Positions 12,361 to 24,257 of a DNA stretch of 64,000 nucleotides are shown in pieces. Source of the stretch: Tolypeutes matacus (taxonomy: Eukaryota; Chordata; Mammalia; Cingulata; Chlamyphoridae). The position numbers and the translations under genes are program-made. The stretch spans positions 2,794,670-2,858,669 of the forward strand of contig JAKSZT010054573.1 in assembly GCA_026826555.1 (NCBI GenBank), written 5' to 3'. Position 1 is the stretch's first letter; each line of letters starts with the position of its first letter. The notes beneath the pieces are model-generated. The model was not told the origin of the DNA, did not search any database, and was given only the letters and a program-made list of their open reading frames with translations.

Positions 12361-15300
12361 GATGAACCAATAAATCAAATAATTTATTTCCAAAGATTAC
12401 TTGATGAAATGGTAAAGAACCATGAGAAGAACTTACTTTCTGGCATCATTAAGTAATCTAATTGATATGAACATAAAAACCTTTGGGTTACTGTGAAAAA
12501 AACAGGTTATTTATGTATGCAGGGCACTTTCCGAAAGCCCCAAAGGACTCCACGGACTTAATCTCATTAATCTCCCCATCAGGGGCTGCTTGACAGCCAT
12601 GGGCCATGGTTTATAGATTTTACAGGAACCAGGGGGAGACACAAAGGGTCTTACCTCAGGCCACAGAATCGATTGCTTCCCTGGCAGAGACAAGTCTTAT
12701 TTTGGAAAATTCTCTGCTCATAGCCATGTTCACCCAGCTTGGGGGATCGTTGCTCGCCAAATGCTACCATAGGCCATTGGCATTTAGTAAGAATTCTTTC
12801 CATGATAGGGACAAAGAGAGACAATTCAATTCAGGAATGCAGAAACAGACTGGGCATTCTTTCCTCGGGGCATTTTGCCATGACTGGCAATTCTTTTAGT
12901 TACTGAACTATTTTAGGAATTCAATTTGTTTGGGTGAAGGGAAAGCACATTTTCTGGGTAATCTAGCCATTCGTTATGGGAGAAAATCCCATTCAAGTTT
13001 CTTGCTTTAAAGGAGACAGTCAAAAATGAACAACAAAATAGTGAGGTTGGGTTAAAATGTTGAAGGTAATGAAGTTTATGAAAAGGATGGTAAATGTTTT
13101 GCCGGAGTTGTTATAAGGTGATAAAGCACCTACTCCATAGATTCACATCGAATTGTTTTTCTACTGGTGTCTTTTGTTACCCGGTTGCAATCCATACCCT
13201 AGCTGAGACAGACACAACAAGCCAGGGTTCCAGAACATGCTTTGCAGGTAAACCTGTAGAAAACATCCACACCCTTAGGACACACCTAGGGGGCCTCACT
13301 TTTCTCTGCTTATTGAATTCTAACCCCCTCCCCCCACTTTAAGAGTTCATCACATACTATTACTGATGTTTATTTAAATAATCTTGCATTGTTTTTAACA
13401 AAACTTTCTGTGCTGATGTTTTGGTTCTATGACAAATAAGTAATGGATTTGCAAAAAGCATACATTCTGCTTTCTGTCTGGAGATAGAGTTAGCCTAGAA
13501 ATAGCACATAATTGATGATTTCTAATTTAAATTTTTCTTTGATTTCTTTGCAGAGACAGAGTTTTATTTAACTTAATTTAAGGGAAGGGGAAGAAACCTA
13601 AAGTCCATCCATCTTTACCTTTGGAATACTATAACTCAGTTGTTGAACATGCTTCTGGTTTGAAAAATAGTGAAGTCCACTTCTGCTAATGTAGGTACAG
13701 AGCAGTTTAAAATTAAACTCCCCTCTACCGGGTCAAATCCTTTCCCCTTTGAAAGGTCCAGCAACAGCCTCTGAGGATTGGTGTGTTGTTTGTCAATAAT
13801 TTCCCAATAGGTCAGCACAATTGCCTAGTAATGCATCCTTCAGAAAATGAAGCAGAAACCTAAGTTACTGAGTGGTTGGTTGAATAAGAGCTGTTTCTTT
13901 ATGCTTGAGGATAAGAATCCTGAAAAACTAAGGAGATGAATGGCTATACTGAAAAGTGAAAGCAGATGGAGCCAATGCAGAGATCTTTTCAGGTCACGAT
14001 CAGGGAAACTTAAACTTGAAGACAAATTCTCCAGGTAGCAGCATCGCTGGCAATGTTTGGAAATGGGGAGAATGGCTCTGGCCATGTTTTTCAAGCTCAT
14101 CAGGTGATTCCGATGTGCTAGAGGTTAAGAGCCACTGAGTAAACAAAGGGTGTAGACGCAGGTGTCCTGAGTTCTAATTGTAGAAAAACTGAAAAATCGT
14201 TTAAACAGTCTCAGTACCCATAAAGAGATAGAATAACACTATAGTAATCAACGGAAGCCCTCTAAATCCAAGTGAAATAAGGAATGCATTTGCAAATGTG
14301 GCAAATTGTTAAGTGCTGTTATCAGAAACTTCTTCACTGCTGTGGGACTGAGATGCGAAAGATCAGCTTTATAAAACAGTTGCTAAAGGGGGAAAAGGGC
14401 GGGAAAGCTAGTTTCCTCCTCTTGTTCTGAATCAATCTATCAGTTATGAAATCTGCTTCATTTTAGCATCCTTGCTCCAGAAATGTTCTAAAGCTAAACT
14501 AGTGATAAAATTATATTTATCAATAAAAATGGCATGCTTCTTCTGGCTGATATATAATATTCAGCTACACGGAATTTGGAAAATCTATAGAATTGAAGCA
14601 ATCAAAATGTTTCAAATGAGTAGCACAAGACACTTCTCTACTGAAGGTTCTTGACACATGTGTGATTTTAGACAATGTCTAAGAAACCGGCAAAGTAAAA
14701 AATAATAATAATAATAAAGAACAAAAAAAAAAGGAATTACGTAACTGTAGCTTATTTTCCGTTATAATAGAGAGGCACAGAAGCAATGATTCTCTAAAGA
14801 AATAGACAAATAAAAAATCACTGAGATCCATTAACCTGGCATGATATTTACATGATTAAGTCTTGGTTAACCATGGTTTTGCTTGTCCAGTAAAACATAA
14901 TGGTATTCATTACATTGGTTTTCAGTATTTGGGGATGCCAGCTAACAATTTGGGGGAAGCCAATTCAAAAGTTATATATGCTTCTCTATAAATAAATCAA
15001 ATGGCTCATCTTTGTTTAAAGTCCCTAATTTAATTGCCAGATAATCCTGCAACACACCTGTTTCTATGTAATACCAGCAAATGTAAATATGTACAACTGT
15101 TTGTTTATATATATATGCATATAACAAGTTCATATCTCTGTACAAAATACATGCATTAAAAAGACAGGATCATTTCATGCTTATTACAATTTGTGCTTAT
15201 TTCATAAACAATATATCACAGGAATTACATGTTAATGTTTTCAGATCTCATTCTGTGTGGATTCAACTTGAGATAAACATACAAATGAAAACAAAGAAAA

Positions 15301-15984
15301 TTCTTTCAAAGGAGATACTTGGAAAATTATCCCAGATAATTGAAAATTAACTCTGTTGGTCATAAAAGGCCATGTGAAATTTTCAAATAAAGGAATAAAA
15401 TGGATGTAAGCCCTTTTGCCCCTGTACCCTGCTTCTTACAGCATCGGCTTCCTCACGGCCGTAAGACATTTGCCAACAACAACCGAGTTTCCTCACCTAC
15501 ATCTTAATGGAGAGAATGATGGACCTCTGTCTCACAGGAGCCCCATCCAGGAAATCTTTTTTTCTGGCCATTTGGTGTGGGTGGACCAGTCGCTGGAGTG
15601 AGCCCTGGCAAGTGAGATGGAATGAACTTAGGTTGTCTGCTGTGATCCTCTGGGATGAACCAGAGGAGCCAACCGCAGTAAGGTGGCACTTTATACTCCC
15701 ATGCCGACTCTGATCTCTCTTTTGTGTAGAAGAGCCCAGCATGCTATAATTTAACCTCATTACATCCGTGACTTCGCAAGTGGGGAGGGGATGGAGACGT
15801 GACAAGATTTGTTGCAGAGAAGATTAAGATGCAGAGATTCTTCCCAAAGTAATTTCATGATGGATCTGAAACAGAACTAGAACCCACGTACTTGTAATGT
15901 CTGATCCAAGGATCTGTCCTTGTCGGATTTTGTTTTGTTGATAGCCACTGCTATATGTAGATGATCATAGTGCCTGGTTTCACC
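12361..15984. other. No gene recognised; unique, mostly AT-rich sequence
   Basis: I see no gene. A short AAT trinucleotide run lies at about 14698-14719. Around 14075-14135 there is a weak MER5-like phrase (GGTGATTCCGATGTGCTAGA). 15400-15830 is more GC-rich and opens short frames on both strands without recognisable domains. The stretch shows no splice or polyadenylation arrangement I can tie to a gene. Confidence 0.45.
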
Positions 15985-16575
15985 CCAGCTCTTTCTCTGA
16001 CCATAATGGAATGAAGCTGGAAATCAATAGCAGGCAGAGAACTGGAAAATTCACAAATATGCAGAAGTTAAACAAACACTTTTAAAAAATCAGTGGGTCA
16101 AAGAAGAAATTGCAAGGGAAATCAGTAAATATCTTGAGATGAATAAAAAGGAGAACTAAACATATCAAATGTATGGGATGCAGCAAAGGCAATACTGAGA
16201 GGGAAATTTATAGCCCTAAATGCTTACATTACAAAAGAGAAAAAAGCTAAAATCAAAGACCTAATTGCATACTACAGATGCCACAGAAATAAAAAGGATA
16301 ATAAAAGGATGCTAGGGACAGCTATATGACAACAAATTAGACAACTTAAATGAAATAATGGATGATAAATAGACCTATTTTAATAATCTTTCATCAATTG
16401 TAGCAAAGGTAACCACTGCTTAAAAAAAACAGTATGTTTATAAAAAAGTAGTATCATCAATTGTAACAAACACAAGTTGTTGGTGATGGGGTGGTATATG
16501 GAAATCCTGTATTTTATGCATGATTTTTGTAAACTCACAACTTTTCTAAAAAAAAAAAAAAAATTAAGCCAATTA
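15985..16575 (+). mobile_element. Internally deleted LINE-1, sense, with poly(A)
   Basis: The left part corresponds to the end of the endonuclease domain and the following linker of L1 ORF2 (CCATAATGGAATGAAGCTGG, then GTGGGTCAAAGAAGAAATTG, GAGGGAAATTTATAGCCCTA). After about 16390 the text jumps to the L1 3' UTR (CATCAATTGTAACAAACACA) and ends in a poly(A) run near 16550. The reverse-transcriptase part is missing, so a deletion of several kb removed the middle. Stops and frameshifts exclude coding function. Confidence 0.8.
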
Positions 16576-16739
16576 AATTGAAAACATCTTTCAACAAATG
16601 AAGATCATTCAGAAATAATATATACCACAATAAAAATAGGAATAAAATTTATATGACAGATAATAGTAGATGTTGATATAGATTATCTTACTTATTTCTG
16701 AAAATAACTTTGCAGAAGACAGAGCGTGGCCTCTTTATA

Positions 16740-16918
16740 TTTATTTCCTGTCTGTCCATCCATCCAATCACCCGTCATTCATCTATCTCATCGATCTCAT
16801 CTACTTACCCATCCATGACCTATCTACATATCCATCCATCCACCCATCCATCTTATTCATCTATTGATTGATCTATCAGTATGTCATCTGTTTATCTATC
16901 ATCTTATTCCAAATCTTG
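16740..16918. repeat. Degenerate CATC/ATCT tetranucleotide repeat
   Basis: This is a mixed run of CCAT, CATC and ATCT units, broken by many substitutions. It is an old array compared with the pure GATA run at 8149. Confidence 0.85.
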
Positions 16919-16919
16919 G

Positions 16920-17072
16920 GCTCCACACAATGTACTTTTACTCTGAAAACATTATTATCATAGTGCTTAGAATATGATTCTCAATAGTTTAGTAGGATTT
17001 ATTACTCTCAAGAGTGTCAGAAAAGTGAAGAACTTGTCCAAAGCTTCATAATTAATAGGCAAAAGAACCAGC
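16920..17072 (+). mobile_element. MIR-like SINE fragment, sense
   Basis: The segment AGTGAAGAACTTGTCCAAAG followed by a 'CATAATTAATAGGCAAAAGAACCAG' stretch (17046-17070) matches the core-to-3' layout of MIR (loss of cleared allele text 'CTTGCCCAAGGTCACACAGC' in diverged form). The 5' part is too diverged to bound exactly. Confidence 0.5.
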
Positions 17073-17076
17073 TTTG

Positions 17077-17292
17077 TTTTTTTTTGCTCATTGTCTGGGC
17101 ATTGTTTGCTCATTGTCTGCTTGTTGTTTTTGCTTGGTGTATGATCATTGTTTTTTCTTATTATCTGTTTGTTGTTTTTGCTCGATGTCTGCTCGTTGTT
17201 TGTTTGTCTTTAGGAGGCACCGGGAACAGAACCCGGGACCTCCCACGTGGGAGGTGGGAGCTCAACTGCTTGAGCCACATTCACTCACCCCA
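17077..17292 (-). mobile_element. DAS-type SINE, antisense, with GAGCAGA tail repeats
   Basis: Read on the minus strand, the tRNA-derived head covers about 17200-17290 (GTGGCTCAAGCAGTTGAGCT, then the B-box-like GGTCCCGGGTTCTGTTCCC). It ends in GTGCCTCCTAAAG. A long tail follows, made of AACGAGCAGACA / AACAACAAGCAGA units down to a poly(A) at 17077. Tail units of this kind also occur in the copy at 24082. Possible degenerate flanking repeats around AGCTTT exist on both sides but are weak. Confidence 0.85.
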
Positions 17293-18629
17293 GAAGAGCT
17301 TTTGATTTCTAACTTCCAGTACAGTGTATTTTCAATACACCATTTTTCTTTACCAATTTGAATTTTTAGAGTTAAGAAAATAATTTTCTTTTCTGAGTTT
17401 CAATAAAATTCAAAGAATCAAATTAGAGTCCTCATCTTCATTTGTTCCCAGACCAGACTCTCCCCTATTTGAAAGAGAAAGAAAAAGAGAAAGAGAAAGA
17501 GAAAGAGAGTGCATCACTTATACATATGTAAAACACTATTTGTTCTGTAACTTTGTGGAGCAAGAAAATCACAGAATTTCTATACCACGCACTTGAGAAA
17601 TAGTATGCAGTTCAAAGAAGACCTGTGAGTACCAATGTTTAAAACTCTGATTCTTCTAAACCTAATTTTACAAACTTTTTCTCCACTCACTTTCTCTAGC
17701 TCCTGCAGAGTTTTCTTTCTGATAGATTATGTAAGTCAAGAGGGCTCAGTGGCTCTTTGTGCCAACTTTTTCTTCTTAGTGTCACTTGCATTGACCCTTT
17801 CTTTCCTACTGAAGTTGAAAATAGCTAAGCCTTTTTTGATGCAGAAAAAAAGATATTTTAAGTAGTTAGGAGAAGTGGAACATGCTTATGCAATAAATGG
17901 AATTGATTTTTTTCTCTGCCAGACCTACAATACAGTACTTGGTAATAAAAGTGAAATAACTTCATATTTTACATCTATAGTATATAACTACTCTGTGAAA
18001 GGGAATTATAATGCTTCTTTTGTTGTGTGAATGACTTAACATCCTAAAACAAAAATAATAATCACTCTTTATTGGAAAAACTGTAGTGTCCCCCCCCCCC
18101 CGCCCCCAAGGGAAGCTTTCTCCCTAAGCCATATTCTTGATTTTGAATGAACAACTCAGCATCATCATGGCTGATAACATTTATTTATTAGACTTTATCC
18201 ATGGAGGAAAAAATGTGACTGGACTTATGGGGAAAGAAAACCATCTAAAGAACCTGGGTCCTATTTTAAAGCATAAAACTAAAGCTAAGAGGGTGGGGAA
18301 ATTTTTGTCTTGTCCCTTACCCTAAATTGTACAGTGTTAATTTTATGTGCCTATTTAACCTGTTGTTAGGTGAGATTTTTAAAAATGAGAATAAGAGAAA
18401 ATAATGTCTGTCTGATTGATTTCACAATGAACCTTTGAGTTTGAAGTGAATGAATCTGAAAACACTTTGCAAAAATTCCAAGCTATATTCACACATTTTA
18501 TTCCACTCTGAAAACCCTAATTGTTTTTGCTGCAATTGACACCTTTGATCCTGGATCATTTGAAAGCCCTCAAGCATCCTGGCATTTGGGCATGTCCCTC
18601 TAGCCTCCATCATTTAGGCTGATTCAGGA
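17293..18629. other. No gene recognised; AT-rich, with GAAAGA repeat and C-run
   Basis: No gene is visible. 17471-17509 is a GAAAGA/GAAA purine repeat. 18090-18109 holds a near-pure C run. The remaining sequence is AT-rich and unremarkable; short frames at 17635-17865 and 18422-18613 show no domains. Confidence 0.5.
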
Positions 18630-18805
18630 CCCTGTACTTCTCAAAGTGTAGTGTAACAACCAGCAGTATGGCACTCCCAGGGAGCCCGCTAGAAATGCAG
18701 ACTCCCAGGCCCACCACAGACAGCCCAGATCAGAATCTGCATTGCAACAAAATCCCCAGTTGATTCAATGGGCTTTACAGTTTGAGAATCACCAACTGTA
18801 ATGTC
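18630..18805 (+). mobile_element. MER5-type hAT (Charlie) non-autonomous element
   Basis: The text follows the MER5A layout: CTTCTCAAAGTGTAGTGTAA at the left, then CTAGAAATGCAGACTCCCAG, a 'CAGAATCTGCATTGCAACAAAATCCCC' stretch (18731-18757) and AGTTTGAGAATCACCA at the right. The two ends form the short terminal inverted repeat. It carries no transposase and would have been moved by an autonomous hAT. Two more MER5-like copies lie at 48359 and 54105. Confidence 0.85.
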
Positions 18806-19199
18806 ACTGTTTAGCGAATTTATCAGTTTCCTTTCCACTGCAAGGACCTCAAGAATATTTCGTTTTGAACCCTTTCACGATCTTCCATAGTCACCTGGCA
18901 TGTTTGGGGCCAGAGCTCAGAGTGGCACGTTCCATTCTTACCAGCTAGTGTCCAGCTGTACCCCATGGGGACTTTCCAGATTGTCAGCCCCATCTGAACA
19001 TGGGGCCATCACACCTGGTGTTGACACATACTGACCCAGGTGTTATCAGTGGGGAAAAATGACAAGGTATCAGCTGCAATCTTTCTGCACTGGACACCTC
19101 TGCAAACTCCCCAGAGTCAAGAAACTGGGGATTTTCTAAAAATTATAGCTTGGTCTCTTTGATACATTGCAAAAGCAGTTATCTTCCTTACAAATCTTT

Positions 19200-19830
19200 A
19201 AAGCCAATTCCCGAGGCACCTGGGTTTCAAAGAGAGAAAGAGTTTATTTGATTGTGCAAACAATGGAGCACAGTGGCCTCGTGGCCCAAAACTGCCTCCC
19301 CGATCTGCAGAAAGTCTAATATTTTATAACATCAGGTTGGCAATGAATAATTGTGGTAGAACTGAACACAGGTTCCTTCATTAATGAACAGTAAGGGGTG
19401 GAACAGGACAGATGGGTGGGGTAGCCAACCAGGGTCAGTCACAAGGATTTGGCATGGGGGTATACAGAACAGACATCAGTTACAAGGTCTTTCATCTGGA
19501 TAGTAAACAAGATGGTGGAGTGATTACCACCCAGTAGTAAGTATACAACAGGGTGAGTTAATCTAAGATAGCTATCCAAGTAGTAAACACACCCAAGGGT
19601 GAGGTTGAATTTGGAGTAACCATAAACGGGTGGGGCCACTCTCTCCAGCTTCAGGAATTTCAGGTATTCACCTTTTGCTGTCTTATAAAGACATCTATCG
19701 AATGATTTAGTAATCATGAATATTTGTTAACTCTTAACCCTCGGTTACAACTTCACACAGCCGTTCCTTTGGGTGAAGTTTAAACCAGACTATAAGGAAT
19801 AGAAACTAGGTCCAATAAAACATGGCTCCC
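19200..19830 (-). mobile_element. Probable retroviral-type LTR, antisense (family unknown)
   Basis: GAGAGAAAGAGTTTATTTGA near 19230 resembles an inverted LTR R region with its polyadenylation signal. The downstream layout (a CCTCCCCGATCTGCAG stretch, then several hundred bases of U3-like sequence) is LTR-like. I cannot find clear TG...CA ends or a target duplication. There are no internal retroviral genes. The call is inference from layout. Confidence 0.4.
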
Positions 19831-20189
19831 GTATTTGATTTTAGGAGACAGTGAGCTAGAGATGCCCGTGGGGCAGGGACGCTTTAGGCACTGGCAGTAG
19901 GCAGAGAATGATCATGAGTTTCAACTGGTCAGATGCAGGGGGACAAGTCTGGGCTTTTGTCATCAGAAGAAAGGGAGCCCAGCTTTAACGTTTTCCAGCT
20001 GCGGGAGTGGGAATGGCTTTGTGTCCTCTCTCTCTAGGTCTTAGTTTCCTCATCAGTAAAATCAGCATTAGCTGTGCAACCTGATAAAATAAATAATGCA
20101 CGTGGGGCCGGGGGTTTCTGTGGCCCTGTTAATCCCGAGAACTTTATTTCTATTTTTAAATCAATGCTGATATTCCATACTAGGGTGCT

Positions 20190-20710
20190 GGGTCCGCACC
20201 AGGCCACCGTCGGAAGCTGTGCCGCAGGCCCTGTGGTGGCCCTCACGCTTAGCCCGAGGGGCGTCCAGGTCAGAAGGCGCAGCCAGCCAGCCCTCGACCC
20301 TCGGCTGTTCTGGGGGCCGCCCGTGCATCCCCCCATGTTTGCTCAGCGCCTTTCCAAGCGTCCCCAACAATAACCGAGGTCCCCTCGTCCACCAACGCCA
20401 GGGCTCCGGCATGCCAGCGTGCGCAGACAGCTCCGAGTCAGGGGAGTCCTGAGGCAGGGGCACCCGGGGGCACGGCGGGCTGGCAACGGCGGCACCGTCT
20501 GGTTAAGGGGTTCTTCTCAGGGGCCCCGTGCGCCCACAAAGGCTCCTGCAGGCCCCCGACGGCCAGCTGCGTCGCTGTACCCAAGGCGCTCCCGGCTGCG
20601 TCTCCTACACAGGGTGCCGCAGCAAGCAAGCGCCGCCCCGGCGCTTCTCCCCAGAACTGTCTCCGCAATTGCACCCGCACCCGCACCCGCACCCGCACAG
20701 CCAGAAGTCC
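20190..20710. promoter_or_regulatory. CpG-rich patch, possible orphan CpG island
   Basis: This is the most GC- and CpG-rich stretch in the window, with words such as GGCACGGCGGGCTGGCAACG and CGCCGCCCCGGCGCTTCTCC. It ends in a short CCCGCA hexanucleotide run (20671-20698). High GC leaves frames of about 100 codons open in several phases on both strands; none looks like a known protein. GC-rich sequence continues more weakly to about 21250. It may be an orphan CpG island, a first exon I cannot recognise, or simple GC-rich subtelomere-like DNA. Confidence 0.45.
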
Positions 20711-21985
20711 CTTCTTAACCTAGCGTGCCGCAGCTTTCAGTGGCTGTCTTCTTTTCATTTGTACCTTATTTTTCCATTCTCCTCCCTCGGACTAAAACGC
20801 AGATTCCATCAGGGCAGAGCTTTCTGCTTGGTTTCTTACCAGCTGTGTTTCAAATGAGTTAAACGGGATTTTAAAGGTGGGTCCTGGGGGGGGGGGGTCA
20901 GGTGGGACACAGTTGGAAACTGAGGCATCGTGCCATGTTGTTAGGCGCAGGTCCAGAGGGGCTGCGGTGAGGGGTTGACAGGTCGCGCCGGCAGCTCAGG
21001 GGGAGCACATCTGGGGGGGCACAGGGGCAGAGCGAGAGAGACCTGTGCCCTTCCTGGGCTCCGAGGCTGGAGGCCGGTGGGTTTGGGAGTCCGCCTTGGT
21101 GAGTTTAAAGCAGACACGTGTGAAGAGGCGAAGGGACTGGGGGTGGTGAGCTGCTCGTGGGGCCAGCTGTGGGTTGCGTGGTGTGGGTTTGTGGCCGCAG
21201 AGGCAGGTGTGATGCCCCAGGGCCGGAAGCTGCTTGGTAACTAACACCTTTTGCCAGTGTTGGGGCAAAAGGCTTAACCAAAGGAAGATGGAAGCCGAGG
21301 CAGCACACACAAGATTTTGATAGTTACCACAAGCTGCACATCTAAAGTCCCAAAGACTTAGGCAAGCTAGCTGTTCACTTGCTCACTTTGTTAAATGACT
21401 GGCTACAGCAGATGCAGGAATGAATACGTGACTAAGAAAACCGACACCTAAGGACATTTTTGTAATACCAGTAGGAATTTGGCATACAACTACGGTTTTG
21501 AAATTTCCCTTCCTGGTTATCTTTTCAGACTATTCTGTGAAATATTGAGTTCTACATATTGTTATATGTTTGTTGCTATTTTGACCCAAATATGTGCCTG
21601 GATTTCCGCAAAGAGAAGGCCTGTTACCAGGGAGCCCTGAAGATTCTGGGGGTGCAAATTTAATGGGAGGAAGATTAACCAAATATCCTTCCATTCTATG
21701 TTGACAGCACCCCAATAACTGTGCTATCCTCAATCTTGAAAAACCTGTTAATGTCAGAATTCAGGTTAAGGAAAACAGTTCTTAAGCAATGTGCTCCGCC
21801 CACCTTTTTTTTTTTTTTTTAAATCAAGGCTAAATAAGAAGTCTTGAGTTTTCAGTTCCTTGAGTTCTGAAAATTGTAACCTTGTATAACTACAACCCCC
21901 ATTAAGATACATTAATAGGATGTTTCCATCACTCCAGGGAGTTCCTTCGTAACTGTTCACATCGTCCTCACGCCCCGCAAACAAT
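20711..21985. other. No gene recognised; unique sequence
   Basis: 20711-21250 is GC-rich with a long G run at 20887-20898. 21250-21985 is ordinary sequence with a poly(T) at 21807-21821. No repeat family or gene is recognised. Confidence 0.45.
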
Positions 21986-23335
21986 CACAGCTCTGATTAT
22001 CGCCACTGATGAATTTTACCCATTCTTGAATTTAATATAAATGGAAGCCTGGAGTGTGCTCATGTGTGTGTGTTTTGTTTGTTTAAAATGATTGTGAGAA
22101 CCATCCGTGTTTCTATTCTATTATGTGAATACAACAAATTCCGTTTCTGCGTGCTCCCTTGGTGGACGTTTTCATTGTTTCTTATTATAAGTTCGTACGA
22201 ACAGAGCGGCTAAGAATAATCCTTTGCAAGTGTTTTTATGGACATGTGTTTTTCATTTTTCTTGAAGGTGAACTCCTGGGCCATAATGTAAGTGTGTATT
22301 TAAATTTTTTAAGAAATTGCCTGACAATATCCCGAAGTTGTTTTAGCATTTCACACTTTGGTCAGTAATGTGTAAGATTTCCGGTTGCTCCACCTCCTTG
22401 CCAAGAGCTATGGTGTCATCAGTTTCTTTTATTTCGTTTTTTCTTTTAATTATAGACATTCTAATGGTTATGATGTGGCATCTCGTTGTGGTTTTAGCTT
22501 GCATTTCCCTGATGAATAATCATGCTGAGCACTTTTCCTATTTCTTTGGCCATTTATATATAACCTTTTCTACACACACATTTTGATTTTATGATAAATT
22601 GACCCTTTTATCATCATGAACTGTCCCTCTTTCATTTTGGTCATATTCTTTGTCATAAGCCCTTCTTTGTTTGATGGCATTTGTTTTAGTTTGCTACAGG
22701 CTGCGGAGGCAGTATATATACAGTATAGTGAGGTGGCTTTTACAGTGGAGATTTAGAGTGCCCAGATGGAGGCGTCAGAGGAAGCTCTGTCTGGGAAGAC
22801 TGGGCTGTGGGTGATCTGCCAGGCTCTGCGCTCTCCTGCGAGCTCCCTTGCTTCCAGCCTCTGGCTGCTCGTCTCTGGCTTTCTCTCTCAGCTTCTGTAG
22901 GTTCTCCTCTGCTCCGGTGCCTTTTTTCTCTCTGTCTTCCTCCCACTTATAAAGGACTCCAGTAAGAGGATTAGGACCCACCCTGGGTGTGATGCAATCA
23001 AAGGCCCTTCACTGAGGTGATTTAATCACAATAGCATCCCACCTGCAGTAGGTTCACACCCACAGGAATGCGCTAATTTAAGAACATACTTTTCTGGGGT
23101 CCACAAAATCCTCAGACGCCCACACCATTAGAACCACATCATCTTCCTCACGCTTGCTGTTTTAAGGAATATATTTTTCACCATTTTACTTTCAATACAT
23201 ATTTAAGGTGAAGAGGTGACTTCTTTTTACCCAGCTTCTGTCTTGTTCTCTTTTTTTAATCCTTCCTCTAACAATCTCTGCTGTTTATTTGTAATGTTTA
23301 GGCCATTTGCATTCTTTAATGTATAGCTGGGAACT
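21986..23335 (-). mobile_element. LINE-1 pieces, antisense, interrupted by an LTR
   Basis: 22060-22565 reads as inverted end of L1 ORF2 (TGGACGTTTTCATTGTTTCT; CTCGTTGTGGTTTTAGCTTG; ATGAATAATCATGCTGAGCA). From about 22585 the text belongs to the endonuclease part (GACCCTTTTATCATCATGAA), so the middle of ORF2 has been lost. After the LTR (22682-23124) L1 text resumes: CCATTTTACTTTCAATACAT and GGCCATTTGCATTCTTTAAT. No coding capacity remains. Confidence 0.7.
22682..23124 (-). mobile_element. MaLR/ERVL-like solo LTR, antisense, inside LINE-1
   Basis: It starts TGTTTTAGTTTGCTACAGGC and ends ...CAGACGCCCACA. Flanking 5-mers are GCATT (22677-22681) and CCATT (23125-23129), a 4/5 match. The inner parts match the 11371 copy: AAAGGACTCCAGTAAGAGGA corresponds to the GGGCTCCAGCGAGAGGATTA there, and CACCCACAGGAATGCGCTAA recalls the sense copy at 51431. 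Solo LTR, no genes. Confidence 0.75.
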
Positions 23336-23512
23336 GAACTGATTTTTTAAAAAATCATAGCACATTCATACAATGGGAAACATGCAAAGATAATGGTGTA
23401 GAGGAACGTGTGAATGACGTGGACAAACCTCCACAGCTCGTTCAGTAGAAGCAACAAGGAACCAGGACACAAATTGTATATAAGTTATGACTCCCCATTT
23501 TAAAAATGTCCA
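23330..23512 (+). mobile_element. LINE-1 3' fragment, sense
   Basis: AGCACATTCATACAATGGGA and a 'GTGAATGACGTGGACAAACC' phrase resemble the L1 ORF2-end text in sense orientation. The piece stops just before the SINE pair at 23517. Confidence 0.5.
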
Positions 23513-23516
23513 TTAT

Positions 23517-23717
23517 GGGGAGCGGATGTGGCTCAGCAGTTGAGCGCCTGCTTCCCACACGGAAGGTCCTGGGTTTGGTCCTTAGTGCCTCCTAAAAACA
23601 AAATAACAAACAACAAGCAAACAAAGGAAAAAACCAACTCAGGGGAGCTGGTGGCTTAATGGTTGCGTGCCAGCTTCCCACATCCCTGGTCCTGGAACCT
23701 AAAAGAAAAAAAAACGA
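23517..23717 (+). mobile_element. Dimeric DAS-type SINE, sense
   Basis: Two tRNA-derived heads lie head-to-tail. The first (23517-23593) reads GGGGAGCGGATGTGGCTCAG to GTGCCTCCTAAAAA, followed by an A/C-rich bridge (AACAAGCAAACAAAGGAAAA) and a short linker CCAACTCA at 23634-23641. The second head is 23642-23700 and more diverged, then an A-rich tail. CATTAT occurs directly before (23511-23516) and after (23718-23723), a possible remnant of one target duplication around the whole pair. The bridge and linker match the dimers at 37604 and 56582. Confidence 0.85.
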
Positions 23718-24081
23718 CATTATGTACACATAAAAATACCGGAAAGATGGCATGGAAATGTTATACTGGTTTTTTTCTGGTTGTAAAACCATGAGTGATT
23801 TTTCTTTTCTCTCTTCATAAATTTCAGTGTAATTAATTTTTTTAACAAATCAATTTTATTGATACATAGTAATAAAACATAAATCCATCCAAAGTGTACA
23901 ATCAATGTACACAAATTTGTATACATTCATCACTTCATTCTTAGAGCACTTTCATTATTCCAATAGTAATAATAATAAACAAAAAACAAAGGAAACTCAC
24001 CTCTCAGTCTAGCTATACTTCCCCTGGCATACATAGCTACTATTCCTTTTCCTTCTCTCTAGTATATTCATATTTGCATAT

Positions 24082-24257
24082 TTTCCCCCCCGAGATGGCT
24101 TCCTTGTCTTTCTGCTCTCTGTGTCTGCTTGTTATCTCTACTCATTGTGTCTGCTCGTTGTGTCTGCTCGTCTTCTTTAGGAGGCACTGGGAACCAAACC
24201 CGGTACTTCCCATGTGGGAGGCAGGCACCCAACTGCTTGAGCCACATCTGTTCCCCT
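24082..24257 (-). mobile_element. DAS-type SINE, antisense, with GAGCAGACAC tail repeats
   Basis: On the minus strand the head is GGGGAACAGATGTGGCTCAA to GTGCCTCCTAAAG, with a GGTTTGGTTCCC B-box-like segment. The tail has repeated ACGAGCAGACACA units. It is the same tail type as the copy at 17077, distinct from the dimer type and from the longer-body type at 25106. No convincing target duplication is seen. Confidence 0.85.

Noticed and set aside
20034..21310. Cluster of about 100-codon frames on both strands
   Set aside because: High GC removes stop codons in every phase; frames overlap in opposite directions and show no known domain.
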